NCBI RefSeq assembly: GCF_963924675.1
Contig: NC_089238.1
Span: 24,285,815-24,349,814, forward strand
Direction of reading: 5' to 3'
DNA: 64,000 bases
DNA from: Phocoena phocoena
Lineage: Eukaryota > Chordata > Mammalia > Artiodactyla > Phocoenidae
Shown piece by piece: positions 32,150 to 44,490 of this stretch. The first letter of the stretch is position 1; each line of letters begins with the position of its first letter. Position numbers and translations under genes: made by a program. The notes under the pieces were generated by a model that saw nothing but the letters and a program-made list of their open reading frames with translations, ran no database searches and was not told the origin of the DNA.

Positions 32150-32565
32150 GCAATGCGAATGGCATCCCCTGGGGCTGTGCAGCATGAGGGTCCCACCTCA
32201 CTTCACTCCAAATATCCTATTTGAAGGACAATAAGTGCTGACTAGCTGGACACTTCAGGGGAGGGATTACAAGCAGAGGGAACAGCACAGCTGCACAGGA
32301 GGGAACAGAGGGATGGGACACAGAGACAGGTCAGAGATAGACCATGATGGGTCTTAAATACCACTCCCAGCAGTCACGGCCCTGTCCTGTGGGCAACTGG
32401 GCATCACTCAAGGTTTTAGGCAGAAAGTGACATGGTCTGAGATTGCATTTTAGGGAGTGGAATAGAAGACAGAAAGACCAGTTTGGCGGCATGCAAACCA
32501 GTCAGGGAAGAGATGGCTAGGGCCAAAACAAGCAGGGGCAGGGGAGTTAGAGAGGAGAAAGATAT
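32150..32565. repeat. Ancient dispersed repeat, family not assigned
   Basis: 'GGCAGAAAGTGACATGGTCT', 'GAGATTGCATTTTAGGGAGT', 'GAGGGAACAGCACAGCTGCA': kin of the 15.8 and 27.6 kb pieces. Confidence 0.55.
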
Positions 32566-32569
32566 TCAA

Positions 32570-33355
32570 AGATAAACTGGATGCATATAAAGATGCTCAA
32601 TATCATCAGCCATCAGGGAAATGTAGGTCAAAACCACAGTGAGGTACCATCACACACTCAGTGGGATGGCTATTATTAAAAAAGACAGATAATAACAAGT
32701 GTTGGCAGGATATGGAGAAACTGGAACCCTCACTCACTGCTGGTGGGGATGCAAAATGGTGCAGCCACTTTGGGAAACTGTCTGACAGTTCCTCAAAAGG
32801 GAAGTACCATATGACCCAGCAATGCCACTTTAAGTATATAACAGGAAAATCTAAAACATATGTCCACGCAAAAACTTATACACTAACATTCACAGAAGCA
32901 TTATTCACAATAGTGGAAGCAACCCAAATGTCCACCAACTGATACATGGATAAGTAAGATGTGCTATATCCGTACAATGGAATGTTATTTATCAAGAAAA
33001 AGGGATGAAGTACTGATACACAACATGACGAACTTTGAAAACATCATGTTAAGAAGCCAATCACAAAAGACCGCATATTATATGATTCCATTTATGTGAA
33101 ATGTCCAGAACAGGCAAAACTATGCAGACAGAAAGATTCATGATTGCCTAAGGCTGAGGGGATAATGGGCAGGGGGGTTGAAGGGTGATTGCTAAAGGGT
33201 ACAGAGTTTCTTTTTGGGGGTGAATAAAATGTTCTAAAATTGGCTGTGGTGATGGTTGCACAACTGTGAATATGCTAAAATCTATTGAATTTACACTTTA
33301 AAAGGGTGAAATGTGTAGCATGTGAATTATATCTCAATAAAGCTATTTAAAAAGA
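32570..33355 (+). mobile_element. Old LINE-1 3' end
   Basis: 'CATCAGGGAAATGTAGGTCA', 'GAAACTGGAACCCTCACTCA', 'CATGGATAAGTAAGATGTGC', then 3' UTR words 'TGAATTATATCTCAATAAAG'. Frames are broken; 5'-truncated. Confidence 0.92.
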
Positions 33356-33679
33356 TGACTACACTATTGTAACTCAAGAAGGGTAATTTTCTCTCTGCAT
33401 CACTCTAAATAAATTATCTGTCAAATGCAATTTAAACCACTCATCATTGGTTTTAAAATACACACAGATTTTTGTAATTTAGGGTTTTATTTAATTCATT
33501 GCACATGTTTTCATCTTAGGGCTGATAATCTAATAACCACTTTTTAAAAACTAGAACACTGTAACCCATAGAGAATTATACATTGTAGTAAATTCAGAGA
33601 TATGTACCCTTGGACCTCATACTTTCCTTTAGTCCTCACGGCCAGTCAGCCAAAATCTCTTCCGTTTACTTGTTTTTTG
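33356..33679. other. Unassigned AT-rich stretch
   Basis: Nothing recognisable. Confidence 0.4.
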
Positions 33680-34250
33680 GATTGCAGTTTTATTGAGATA
33701 TAATTCACATTACCGTACAATTCACCCATTTAGATTGTACAAGTCAATTGTTTTTAGCATATTCACAGAATTGTGCAATGATCATCGTAATCTATTTCTT
33801 AAACCTTTTCAAGATCGTAAAAAGAAACTTAGTACCCTTTAGCCGTCACCCTTCTCTCCCCCACCCACCAGCTCTAGGCAACCATTAACCTATTTTCTGT
33901 CTGTATAGATTTGCTTATTCTGGACATTTCACACAAATGGAATCTTATAATATACGGTCTTTTGTGTCTGGCTTCTTTCACTTAGTATAATAATTTCAAG
34001 GTTCATAAAACCTTGTAATATGTGTCAGTACTTCATTCCTTTTTACTGACAAATAGTATTCCATTGTATGGCTACACTATTTTTTATTTATCCATTCATT
34101 AGTTAATGGATATTTGGTTGTTTCCACTTTTTGGTTATTATGAATAAACCTGCTGTGAACATGTACAAGTTTTTGTACAGATGTACATTTTCACTTCTCT
34201 TGGGCACGTAAGTAGGATTGGAATTGCTGGGTCAAACGTAGTCATTTTAT
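33680..34250 (-). mobile_element. Old LINE-1 3' end, antisense
   Basis: 'TTTTATTGAGATATAATTCA', 'CACCCATTTAGATTGTACAA', 'CACAAATGGAATCTTATAAT' and 'GGAATTGCTGGGTCAAACGT' are antisense L1 3'-end words. Confidence 0.9.
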
Positions 34251-34774
34251 AAGATAATAGTAATGATATTACTTTAGACGTTCAACAGAAAAAGATCTCA
34301 TTGTCTACTGACCCCAGTTGTCATACAGTGAATTTCCTTCCATGAAAGGAACTCAGTCAACCCTAATAACCACATCCTTCCATATGGATATACACACAGC
34401 AAAAGACTGCTTGACTCATGTTACATGGGTGCAGCAAGCATTTTTAACCAGAGGTAAACACTCAATAGTATGAATATGTCTTAAAGAAGAACGTTGCCAC
34501 TCAGTCCACCTTCCACAACTTTTAGTTACGTTCCATGATGATTACGGTGATATGTCCCTTTCCAAACAAGGTTAGAGAAGGTACAGACAAGAATGTCTTT
34601 TTTGGTTTCTCTTCACATGCGTGTTGCTGTTGTAGTGGGGTTTTTTTCACAAAGGAAGCAGAGCTAGTGGTGCAGTAATTTCAAAAGACCTGGCTCCCGC
34701 GTTTGGGGTTTCAGTGCCCCTCTGCACCAACAGAGCTGAGAATTCTAATCCAACATCCTCATGGCCCCTTTTCT
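34251..34774. other. Unassigned stretch between two antisense L1 pieces
   Basis: Non-L1 sequence of about 520 bp; nothing recognisable. Confidence 0.45.
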
Positions 34775-35900
34775 CGTAGTTAAAAAAATATAACGTAGAA
34801 TATGTCACTTAAACCATTTTAAAGTAAATTCAGTGGCATTAATTACACTCACAGTGTTGTGCAACCATTACTACGATCTATTTGCAAAACCTTTTCCATC
34901 ACTGCAAACAGAAACTCTATACCCCTTAAGAGAAGCCCCCATTCTTCCTCCCCTCAGCCCTTGGTAACCTCTGGTCTACTTTCTGTCTCTAGGATTTGAC
35001 TATTCTAAATATTTCCTATGAGTGGAATCAAACAGTATTTGTCCTTTTGTGCCTGGCTTATTTCACTTAGCATAATGTTTTCAAGGTTCATCCAGGTTGT
35101 AGCATGAATCAGAATTTCAGACACATTCTTTTTATGGCTAATTAATATTCTATGGTATGGATATACCATATTTTGTGTTTCCATTCATCTGTTGGTAGAC
35201 ATGGGCTGTTTCTACATTTTGGTTATTGTGAATAATGCTATCATGAACATTGGCATATAAGTATCTGTTTGAGTCCTTTTCATTTTTTTTTTTTAATACA
35301 TACCTAGGAGTAGAATTGCTCAGTCATGTAGTAACTCTATGTTTAACTTTTTGAGGAAACACCAAATTGTTTTCCATAGCAGCTGCACCATTTTACATTC
35401 CCACCAGCAATGCACGAGAGTTCCAATTTCTCCATATCCTCACCAACACTTATTTTCAGGTTTTTAAAAATAATTATAGCCATCCTAGTAGATGTGAAGT
35501 GCTATCTTATTGTGGTTTTGATCCGAAGTTACCTAATGACTAAGGATATTGAGCATCTTTTCATGTGCTTATTGGCCATGTGTATATCATCTTCGGATAA
35601 ATGTCTATTCAAGTCCTTTGCTCATTTTTTGAATTGTGTTGTTTGTCTCTTTGCTGGTGAGTTTTAGGAGTTCATTACATATTCTGGATATTAAACCCTT
35701 ATCAGATACATGATTTGCAAATATTTTTCCTATTCTGTAGTAGTATTTTTACTTTCTTGGTAATGTCCTTTGATACACAACAGGTATTTAATTTTAATGA
35801 AGCCCAATTTATTTTTTCTTTTGTTGCTTGTGATTTTGGTGTCATAACTAAGAATTCATTGCTACCTCATGACTCTTATGTAAGAGAAGTAGGGCATATA
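34775..35900 (-). mobile_element. Old LINE-1 3' end and ORF2 remnant, antisense
   Basis: Repeats the same order as the preceding piece ('TAAAGTAAATTCAGTGGCAT', 'GTGTTGTGCAACCATTACTA', 'TCATCTGTTGGTAGACATGG') and then extends further into ORF2 ('CCCACCAGCAATGCACGAGA', 'GTTCATTACATATTCTGGAT', 'TTGTTGCTTGTGATTTTGGT'). Confidence 0.92.
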
Positions 35901-37860
35901 AATGTCCCACAAAAGAATTAACATAGCAGAAGTGGCAGGTCAACTGATTATCTTTCTACAAAGAAAACATTTGGAAAACCACATATTTACACTGAATATT
36001 GGCTAAAAACAGTATTTATTTTTTCCTAGACAATTCTGTTATTTAATGAGATATGTTTACATTGCTCTGAGAACCTCTCTAAGTTCATTTTCATCAGTTA
36101 TTTGGGTCTCTATCAGAGTGGACAATTGGACAGGTGTCTGTTTAGCCCATAAACCATTGCTTCTTCTATTAAAAACTGCCCCCACAGTGTCCTCTCTTAC
36201 ATAGGTGGCCCCCTAGAAGCCATGTCTGTACCTTGTGATCCCATCCCCCTGGTCAGGACCCAAGCTGGGTAATCAGCTCTCTCTTGAGAATCTGTAGTTG
36301 AAACTGAGAAATGCTGTGTTACTCTACAGGATTATGAGGCAGCCATATCCTGCCATTTCTGCTTCACTCCCTGCCTTTGGATCCATGTGAGATCCTGCAT
36401 CTTTCCAATAGATACTTCTTCTTTGCAAGTTTATTTGGGTAAATGTTGTACCAGTATTATATTTTGCAGTAATATTTATGTTCCCATACTGGTGGGCTGG
36501 TCTCTCTTCCTGCAAAGATGCCTTGTGCAATTGGATTTAAGCTATGAAACTGGAGTTGGGAAGGAGAGTGTGACCTGGTGGGATCCCCAGCCAGACAGGG
36601 GAGGACATGAAAAGCCTGTTCTTTCGTCCTCCAGGGATTCTGAAAAGAAGGGACCTTGAGGCAGGGTGAGAAGGTGGGCTCCTAAACTTGCCCTTTGGGG
36701 CTATCCTTCAGGTGAGGAGGTGGGGGCATCAGGCTCATCCAGCTGGTGATGGGGTATCCTCAGAACTCGGGGACCCATGATCGACTCTCCTAGCCGGAGT
36801 GCAGGAGGCGCCAGCACTGAGGGGAACTCTATCCTCTTGTTTGGCACCATTTTACCATGGCATGGGAGAGATGGCGAGGATGTAGCACCAAAGGCAGCTA
36901 CAACAGCTAGCCTATGGCAGGACACCTTGGCTCTCCAAGGTGTGGCATCCAGGAACCCAAGTCACAGGGAGGAGGGGCAGAGAGCCTGGGAGAGCCTGTG
37001 GCCCATCAGAGACCTGTGTCTGATGAAGAGGTCGCCATGGTCAGAGCCATGGACGTTAGCAGTGGAGACCAGAGGGACAGTCACACTTCAGGAGTCACCA
37101 GTCCCAGAGGGCAGGGTAGAGGAGGTACTCATCTCCAGAGACCAGTGAGCACCCCTGAGGCACTGCCTGGGTCAGGGTGATCTTTCTGTCATCTCCAGGA
37201 CTCAGTGACCCTCTCTACCAAGGCACCATCCTGGGGAGAAGTGGGTGTGCCTCAAAGGAGCTGCGAGATGATTCATCTGGACTCCTACTGACCAGACTAG
37301 ACCAGGCACAGCTCTCCTCTTTCACTTGTACCTCTCTGCAGGGTACGGCCGCGTCAGACACTGGAAAGCTAAGGAAGCCACATTTTCTTTGCATATACTT
37401 CTATGAAGTTCAGTTTAGACCACACTATCATAGAAACTCCAGAATCCAAAATCTACAGATGCTGCTATCAGGAGCCAGAAGAATAATCCAAAGGAGAACA
37501 AGTGCTGCCTTGCCTCCCCATCCCTTTTCCCCATTTCTCCTCCCTCCTTTCCTTCTCTCCCTTCCTTCCTCCGTCAATGGGCAGCCAAGGACCTCGTCTG
37601 GGTCAGGCCCTTTGCCAGCCTCTGGGGATCCCCAAATGACCACGACACAATTCCTCCCGCATGGAACTCACAGTCTGAAGGGAAGACAGAGACCAAGTTT
37701 CCAAACCAGGTCATTAATGCCAACACTGAGGTGTCCATGGGGCCATGGGAGCAGAGAGGACAGCTGATCAAGTCTACTTGAGCGGCTACGAGGGAAGGTG
37801 TATGAGCTTCTGGGGAGGAGAGCACGCTCCTCGGGTATAGATGTTGGTGTCTGTGCTAGA
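35901..37860. other. Unassigned non-coding stretch
   Basis: Two kb without a certain repeat. Open frames of 123 (36777-37148) and 196 codons (37177-37767) exist on the plus strand, but their translations show no known domain, no repeat-family match and no splice context. 36130-36540 has an LTR-like feel ('GGTGGCCCCCTAGAAGCCAT'), unproven. Confidence 0.4.
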
Positions 37861-37869
37861 CACAGTTAC

Positions 37870-38340
37870 CTACCCTAAAACTACTCTCACCTTCTAGCTT
37901 CCTCATAGAACCCCAATTTCATCTGTGGCTGCCTGTGAGCCCATCGTAAGCCCCAATGCAGCATTACTTCTGTTTCCATTGTCTGACAACCTATTTCCCA
38001 GGCCCCCTTCACTTGTAGCTGTGCCCTGTGACCCAGATCTGGCCAAAGAGATATAATGAAAAGGGAGCTTCTGCAAAGCTCTGCTTCCCTGATAAACTGG
38101 ACAGATCTGGCCGGTGCCAGCCCTTCCCCACTCTACCTGCCCTGAATGTGCAGGCAATGCCTGAAGCTGTGGACTCATCTTGCAATCATGATGATGAAAA
38201 GTCAAAATGCTAAGAGAGCAAAGAGCAAAAGATGAAAGAGTCTGGCTTCTCAAAGACCTTGCTAAGCTGTTAGATAGTAGTAGACTATCTACTTCCAGAT
38301 TTCTCATGTGGAAAAATAAAACAAACTTCTGCTAATTGAG
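37870..38340 (+). repeat. Possible MaLR/ERVL LTR remnant
   Basis: 'TGTGACCCAGATCTGGCCAA', 'GAGATATAATGAAAAGGGAG' and the end 'TCATGTGGAAAAATAAAACA' resemble old LTRs with a polyadenylation signal near the end. Low certainty. Confidence 0.45.
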
Positions 38341-38489
38341 TGTTTTTAAAAGCATGACTGAAAACATTCCTAACTGACAGTGTCACAGAGGAAAGACCTG
38401 CTCATTCAACATTTGGGGTCCAACTGCCTTAGAGCTGGTTTTCTTCCTGTTCACCCTGAAGCAAAATCCGGCAGCCTGCAGCCAGTATT

Positions 38490-38800
38490 TGGAGATTGGG
38501 CCTGTAAGGAGGTAATTAAGGTTAAATGAGTTTATAGGGGACCCCATTAGGACTGCTGTCCTTATAAGAAGAGGACAAGACACCAGGAGTACACATACAC
38601 ACAGAGGAAAGACCGTGTGAGGACACAGCAAGAAGACAGCTGTCTGCAAGCCTAGGAGAGAGGCCTCTGGAGAAACCAATCCTGACAACTTGATCTCAGA
38701 CTTCCAGCCTCCAGAACTGTGAGAAAACAAATTTCTGTTGCGTAAGCCACCCATTTGTGGTATTTTGTTATGGCAGCCCTAGGGACCGTTTCACAAAGAG
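38490..38800 (+). mobile_element. MaLR-type solo LTR remnant
   Basis: 'GGAGGTAATTAAGGTTAAAT', 'CTTATAAGAAGAGGACAAGA', 'GTGAGGACACAGCAAGAAGA', 'TTCCAGCCTCCAGAACTGTG', end 'GTGGTATTTTGTTATGGCAG': classic MaLR words in the right order. Confidence 0.9.
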
Positions 38801-38985
38801 GTCCTCTCTGGAGAAGATGTAGTGAAACAGTCAGTCCTTTCCAATAGTAGCAGAAAGCAACAGTGCCCCACCCGCCTCGCCCCGTCCTGTCTTTCTTAAG
38901 TATGAACGGAAGATCATGGATTACTAGGTTTCTGAGGCAAGCAGCAACTTGTAAGGGAATAACCAAAAATTAAAAACCCGAACAG
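38801..38985. other. Unassigned stretch ending in poly(A)
   Basis: Ends with about 16 A at 38985-39001, perhaps a retroposon tail with no recognised body. Confidence 0.35.
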
Positions 38986-38989
38986 AAAA

Positions 38990-40020
38990 AAAAAAAAAAA
39001 AGGACAATTCAAGGATTAGAAAGAAATTCTATTTTTAAAACCACCTAATGAATATACTCAGAGAGATTCAAGACAATATTACATCAGTAAAACAAGAAGA
39101 GGATGCTATGAAGGACAGCTGGAGAATAAGAAGACACTTTTAAGGATTAAAAGATTACTGCCAAAATAAAATAAATTATTAAAGGATGGAAAGCAAAGTC
39201 AATAAAATAAATTATTAAAGAGTGGAAAGTAAAGTTTGGTAGAATGTCTGACTATGCGAGAAAAGAAGAATTCAAGAGAAAGGAGAAAACAAGAAAGACA
39301 AAAAATTAAGAAGAAATAATAAAGAGGAAAGAAGAGAATTCCTTCAAGTTGAATCAGGATCCAGATTTTTAGATTGAAAAGGCCCACAGTGAATGAAAAA
39401 GACATTCTAGTGAAATGTCAGAATAGCAAGGACATAGAAAGTTCCAAAAGTTTCCAAAGAGACAAAACAATCAGTTAAAAAAGGAACAGAGATCAGTCTG
39501 GTTTCAGACTTCTTAGTAGTAACTCTGGACATAAAAGAGAAATACTTTCACAGTTACGAGAAAATATTATTTTAAACCTGGAATTCTATACCCAACCAAA
39601 TATCTAGCAGGTAAGAGCAAAATAAAAAACTTTTCCAAACAGGCAAATTCTCAGAAAATTTAACTCCCACAGTCCCTGTCATAGGAAGCTATGTGAGGAT
39701 GTGTAAACCAGTAAGTAGGGGAAAATGGGGTCTTGGAAAACAGTAGCTCTAACTCAGGAGAGCAGAAGACACAGTATTGCCAAGAAGGAAATCATTTAAA
39801 CCGCAGCAGAAAGATGGAGGAGTTCAGGACAGAGGCATCTGGAAAAATGGAGGACTTCAGTTGAGGCGCTTTTTTTTTAATGTAAGAATACGATAGACAC
39901 ATAATGCAAGGGTTACAAAAGCTAAGTCAGTTAGAAACTCCAGGAAAAAAGAGGACTGTACAAGAAAATTATGGTCCAAACTGGAAGCAAACAAAAAAGG
40001 ATTTAAGGCGACTGTGTCCA
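38990..40020 (+). repeat. A-rich L1-like remnant, uncertain
   Basis: Strongly A-rich plus strand. 'CTGGAATTCTATACCCAACC', 'AAATAAAAAACTTTTCCAAA' and 'CAGGCAAATTCTCAGAAAAT' are words met in old L1-related elements. A local duplication 'AATAAATTATTAAAG' occurs near 39169 and 39206. Confidence 0.5.
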
Positions 40021-40255
40021 GTTCCATGGAAAACCCAATAATTTTTTTTATTACAGAACCCTATTTTTTATCGAATTGTATGCTATTTCCCATAACCCCC
40101 TTGTATTTCCCATTTCTCGTAGTCCCTACAAATGCTGATGGATATAAACTGGTTTTTAAAGCATGTATTAAAATTGGTTTTGTTTTGGACAACTTTGAGA
40201 TTCTTCCAACATCACAACGGGTATTTCTGGGGAGAACAATAAGGTTCTGTTTCTT

Positions 40256-40481
40256 TCTTTCTTTCTTTTTTCTTTTTTATTTTTTTGGCGGTACGCGGGC
40301 CTCTCACTGTTGTGGCCTCTCCCATTGCGGAGCACAGGCTCTGGACGCGCAGGCTCAGCAGCCATGGCTCACGGGGCCCATCCGCTCCGCGGCATGTGGG
40401 ATCTTCCCGGACCGGGGCACGAACCCGCGTCCCCTGCATCGGCAGGCGGACTCTCAACCCCTGCACCACCAGGGAAGCCCA
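40256..40481 (-). mobile_element. CHR-type SINE, short form
   Basis: T-rich start, CGGTACGCGGGCCTCTCACT, end CCACCAGGGAAGCCCA. TSD GTTCTGTTTCTT exact at 40244-40255 and 40483-40494. The (TTTC)n start grew from the TSD end. Confidence 0.96.
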
Positions 40482-40494
40482 TGTTCTGTTTCTT

Positions 40495-41202
40495 GATCTG
40501 GGTGCTGGTTAGACAGGTGTGTTTCCTTTCTGAAAAATCATCAAAGTGTACTCTTACGATGCATGCACATTTCTTTATGTTGTACTAAAAGAAAAGGTTT
40601 TCTTTTTTCTTTTAAGTGTAGCTGACAAAAGATGAAGTGTGAAAGGTGGGGGATGGAGGATGAAAAAAAAGGTAAAGAGTTCTGATATCTTTATCTTACA
40701 AAGTGAGAGAGAAGTTAGGGAGTATGTCAGGTTGATGGAAAAGAAAGTTCTGAATATTTAAATTTACAAAGGCAACCAATGGACAGAAGAAAAGTAATAC
40801 TAGAACTACTGAACATTGAGAGGACTAGTCAGGGGACATTGAGTGAGTGAGTTAGAGCCTCATGTTTCCCAGTGTGAGTCAATAGATGTCCTCTGAGGTG
40901 GAATTAACCACCTGAAGAGTTGCAATCACTAGTGGTTAAAGAGGTTGCTTCTGAGGTGGGGAGAAGTGCGATGGAAGATTGATGTCATCTGCTACTTTAA
41001 TAATATAAAGCTTTAAAACAATACAATAAATAAGTGCTAGATTGCATGATACAACCTACGGGGGCTGAAGTGGGGCTGAGAAGCCATTTTTGATGTTTCA
41101 GCCTGGATAACTCTTTGCCCTTGCTACCAAGCAACATCACCAAGGCCCACTGTAGGTCTAAAGGACCTTTTGGCTTTGAAGAGTTCCTAGGACACAGGGT
41201 AT
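40495..41202. other. Unassigned non-coding stretch
   Basis: Nothing recognisable; purine-rich near 40640-40680. Confidence 0.4.
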
Positions 41203-41213
41203 AAAAGGCCTTT

Positions 41214-41339
41214 TTCCTTTTTTTTTCTTTTTGGCTACGCCGTGCGGCATGCGGGGTCTTAGCTCCTCGACAAGGGATCGAACCCGAGCCCCCTGCAGTG
41301 GAAGCGTTGAGTCCTAACCACTGGACTGCCAGGGAATTA
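41214..41339 (-). mobile_element. CHR-type SINE, shortest form
   Basis: 'GGCTACGCCGTGCGGCATGC', 'GGGATCGAACCCGAGCC', end 'CTGCCAGGGAATT'. TSD AAAAGGCCTTTTT at about 41203 and 41341. Confidence 0.95.
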
Positions 41340-41354
41340 CAAAAGGCCTTTTTT

Positions 41355-42085
41355 CTTAATCTTCTTTATTTCCTGGATTGGGGGTGGTATTTCCAAATCC
41401 TGGTTTTTCAGTATATCAACAACTTTTAAGGGTGTTGAGAGAGTCTCAGAGAGGCCCCAAGAAAAATTAATATCAATATAATATACTTTATGTTTTGAAA
41501 AGCAGTTTATACCCATCAGTATTCATAGGAGCTCTGGATATGGGGAATATGGAGGAGTATGGGAACTTGCATCAGACTTAACAAACAACAGGATGTTGTA
41601 ATCTCCAAATTATTGGGGTTTATCATGGACCTGAACATAGTCACCTTAAATTCAGATCCGTTTCATATCCTGAACAAAACACACCCCTGGGGGACCATAT
41701 CAATTCACAAATGTCCATTAATTTCACTCTTAAAACACCTACACTGTGCTGGGCATTGGAGACTCAGTCCAAACCCTGAAGGACCCTTGAGGAGAGTAAT
41801 CTGATTCTATGAAATAAAATGGCAATTAATATGGACCTTCTTTCCTGAAAGTGTACTCTCACAGCCTTCTGCCTCCAATTTAGGAGGCTCCTGGGTCACC
41901 CATGAGGCTGATCCGTGAAAGGATCCATGAACTTCTGCTCTAAGTCTTAGAGTCTCAGAATTGAGAAGCACACGTTTCTATCACTTCTGCAGGTCCCAGG
42001 GCAAGGGAGTCTCTTGGGAAGCCAGTAGCAAGGAGACTCCTCTTACAGGAAGCACTGGTCACCGAGATGTTCCAGGTAGATGCAA
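41355..42085. other. Mostly unassigned stretch
   Basis: 41710-41800 ('CACCTACACTGTGCTGGGCA') is probably an L2/MIR-type remnant. Confidence 0.4.
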
Positions 42086-42089
42086 GGAG

Positions 42090-42365
42090 AAGTGCTTGAG
42101 CACCTTTGCTTACAGGTGAAGACACTAGAGGGTCAGAGAGGGCCAGCATCTTACTTCTTCATCCATTCAAGATAACAACAGGAGTCACAATAACTGCCAT
42201 GGTGGAGGGCCCAGGGAGGTGCAGCCTCAATAATCCTTCCAATAATAATCTTTTCTCAATAATCCTATCTGGCCTGGGCATGATTACCCTGTCTCCAGAG
42301 GGGGTGAGTGACTTGTCAAAGTCACACAGCAGGAAGTAGTAGCTAAGCTCGAGGTGGAATCCATT
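42090..42365 (-). repeat. MIR fragment, expanded
   Basis: 'GTGAGTGACTTGTCAAAGTC', 'ACACAGCAGGAAGTAG' and an internal AATAATCC tandem near 42228-42264 in place of the usual 'AATCCTCACAAC'. Confidence 0.75.
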
Positions 42366-43004
42366 CTGGGTGACTTCAAAGCAGGGGGCCAAAGGTTGAG
42401 GGGCCTATAAAGATGGCAAAGATACTGTCTTTACCATCATAAATCTGTCAATCTTATAGCGGGGGAATGGGGCATATATGAAAATGTTAAATTATTACTA
42501 CATGCCTGGCCTGGAGGAGAGGGCCCTGGGAGAGGCCTCTTTATCCTGAATCCACACTGCCTAATCTTTCATTTTCTTCAACTCAGATAATGGTTTTAAT
42601 GCTGTGAGCACTCAGGCTGCAGCTCCAGAGAGCACGTGTCCTGTCTTTTTAGCACTGCACCAACCAAGGGTCCCTGCGATGCCCACCCACAGGGATGCTC
42701 ACCCTGTTTTCCCAAGTAGGAAGAAGTCTGTGGTGAGTTACCTCTGCCTTGTCACTCCTGGAGAGGTGAGGACCACAGGGGGAAACCATGCCTGTTCGGG
42801 GATCTACATGGGGTGCAGGTATCTACCCACGCTGCAATCGGCCGGCCGTCAAACTAGTGGTTTCCATGGGCACCCCGAGCACGTCCCTTGGGACAGAACA
42901 TCTCCCCTGGCCCCATGGGGATGGGCCTGGCTGCCGCTTCCAGCCATTCTGTTTTCACCTTTGCACTTTCCCGAGGCCATACGCTGTCGCCTCCCTCTCT
43001 GCTT
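42366..43004. other. Unassigned non-coding stretch
   Basis: A 170-codon open frame (42604-43116) crosses into the L2 downstream and has no recognisable domain. Confidence 0.4.
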
Positions 43005-43235
43005 TTGTCCACACAGCTCCTCCTGCCTGGAAAGCCCTTCCTGTCCTGTCCACCTAGCAGTTCATACCCATCCTTCCTTCTTTCACAGGGCCGTTCAAAC
43101 TTCAGTTCCTTTGTGAAGCCCAGCTTCCCCCATCAAGCTGATTTTGAGGTCAGCTGTTTCCAGGGCAGACTGTCGCCAGGTGCCCTCACACTGCTGCCCC
43201 TTTCATTTCACTTGTTTTTTTCCCCTCATTGGATG
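43005..43235 (-). repeat. L2 fragment
   Basis: 'GCTCCTCCTGCCTGGAAAGC', 'AACTTCAGTTCCTTTGTGAA', 'GCCCAGCTTCCCCCATC': reverse L2. Confidence 0.82.
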
Positions 43236-43289
43236 TCGGGGACCTGAACTTGACCCTGGACCCCATTTCACCACTCACAGACTCTTGGA

Positions 43290-43450
43290 GTTGGTAGACC
43301 TTCAGTTCAGTTCCTCATCTTCATCTTGGAGATGAGGAAAGCAAGATCCAGAGAGAGGAAGTGACTTGCACAAGGTGCCCCGGTTGGTGATGGGGTCCAG
43401 ACTAGGCCCCAGGTGTCCCATCTCCCAGTCCAGTGCCCTGCCCACTACAC
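43290..43450 (-). repeat. MIR fragment
   Basis: 'TTGGAGATGAGGAAAGCAAG', 'AGAGAGGAAGTGACTTGCAC', 'CAGTGCCCTGCCCACTACAC'. Confidence 0.8.
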
Positions 43451-43837
43451 CAAGCTTCTGGGAGCAGCCTTTCGCCAGGGGAAATGGCAACTTGATGTGA
43501 AGCCACCAGGACCTGTGGATGGAATAGGTCGTCGTCCTCAAGGGAACACAGGGGCCTCCAAGGAAGACCTCTTGCTGATGGTGGAGGAAGAGGAAGTGAG
43601 GAGAAAGAATTGCTACAGTCCCTGGTTTCCCCATGTGACAAACAGGGGGCTGATCCCCACCCTGGAGCTGTGTTCTGAGGGTTAGTGCTGTCCGTGTAGA
43701 AGTGCCGAGTGTGTAGCAGTAAGTAGTGGAGCCTTTCATCACCCAACCTGAGTGACCGTTCCAGGCTTATTGTCCCTACACCAGCTCCGAAAGCTCACCC
43801 TCCAGCCACATATGGTTCCTCACCGATCCTGGCCATT

Positions 43838-43860
43838 CCCCCACCCCCACCCCCACCCCC
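43838..43860. repeat. (CCCCCA)n microsatellite
   Basis: Four imperfect hexamer units on the plus strand. Confidence 0.9.
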
Positions 43861-43861
43861 T

Positions 43862-44180
43862 TTTCTCCTCTGCACCTTTGTGTTCAGGCTACTTCCTCAG
43901 CCTGAGCTAGCCTTCCCTCTCAATCCAGCAATTGCAAGCCCAGTCCATCTTCTGGGTCTATGGCAAAGACCACTTCCTCTGAGAAGTCCTCCCTGATTCC
44001 TCTCCTTTCCGGATCTTGCACCATTTGCTCACTCCTCTAGTCAGGCATCTCTTGGTCATTTCTATCTGGATATATGGCCCCCTCTCTTTACCCTGTGGGC
44101 TTCTCCAGGGCAGGGATCCTATCTCGTTGATATCTGTGTCCTCCACAGCACTCAGTAGGCTCCAGGGCACAGCGGGTTCT
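43862..44180 (-). repeat. L2 fragment
   Basis: 'CCACTTCCTCTGAGAAGTCC', 'TCCCTGATTCCTCTCC', 'TCTCTTTACCCTGTGGGCTT', 'CTCCAGGGCAGGGATCCTAT' and 'GCACTCAGTAGGCTCCAGGG' follow the reverse L2 3' end. Confidence 0.87.
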
Positions 44181-44490
44181 CCATCACATCTGCAGTAAAC
44201 AAGAAATAAGGCTTCCCGGGAAAGAGCTGAAGTGAAGACAAACTCCAGGCAAAGCCTTCAGGGCAAAGGTCCAGATGAAACAGGGACACTGCCCTTGCTT
44301 CCAAACGCACAGATCATCTGTTTCATAGACTCACACCCAGTCAGTTCCTCCTTTCCCTGCTTCTCAGTGGGTTATTTTGGCCTAACTTTCACATGAGTGC
44401 GATGCCACCATCCCCCCACCTGGGGCCCTCCTCTCTGCCTCTCGGGCAGCTGACCCTTGCCTCACCAGGTGTTTAGTTTGCCTCCTGGGT
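44181..44490. other. Short unassigned stretch
   Basis: Nothing recognisable. Confidence 0.4.

Noticed and set aside
36777..37767. Plus-strand frames of 123 and 196 codons as real exons
   Set aside because: No recognisable domain, no splice or Kozak context worth noting, and only single-frame openness in moderately GC-rich DNA.
41201..41215. TATAAAAGG as a TATA box
   Set aside because: It is part of the SINE target site, with no GC-rich promoter context or transcript evidence.
42604..43116. 170-codon frame as a gene
   Set aside because: Its 3' part lies in an antisense L2 fragment and two other frames are open over the same stretch.
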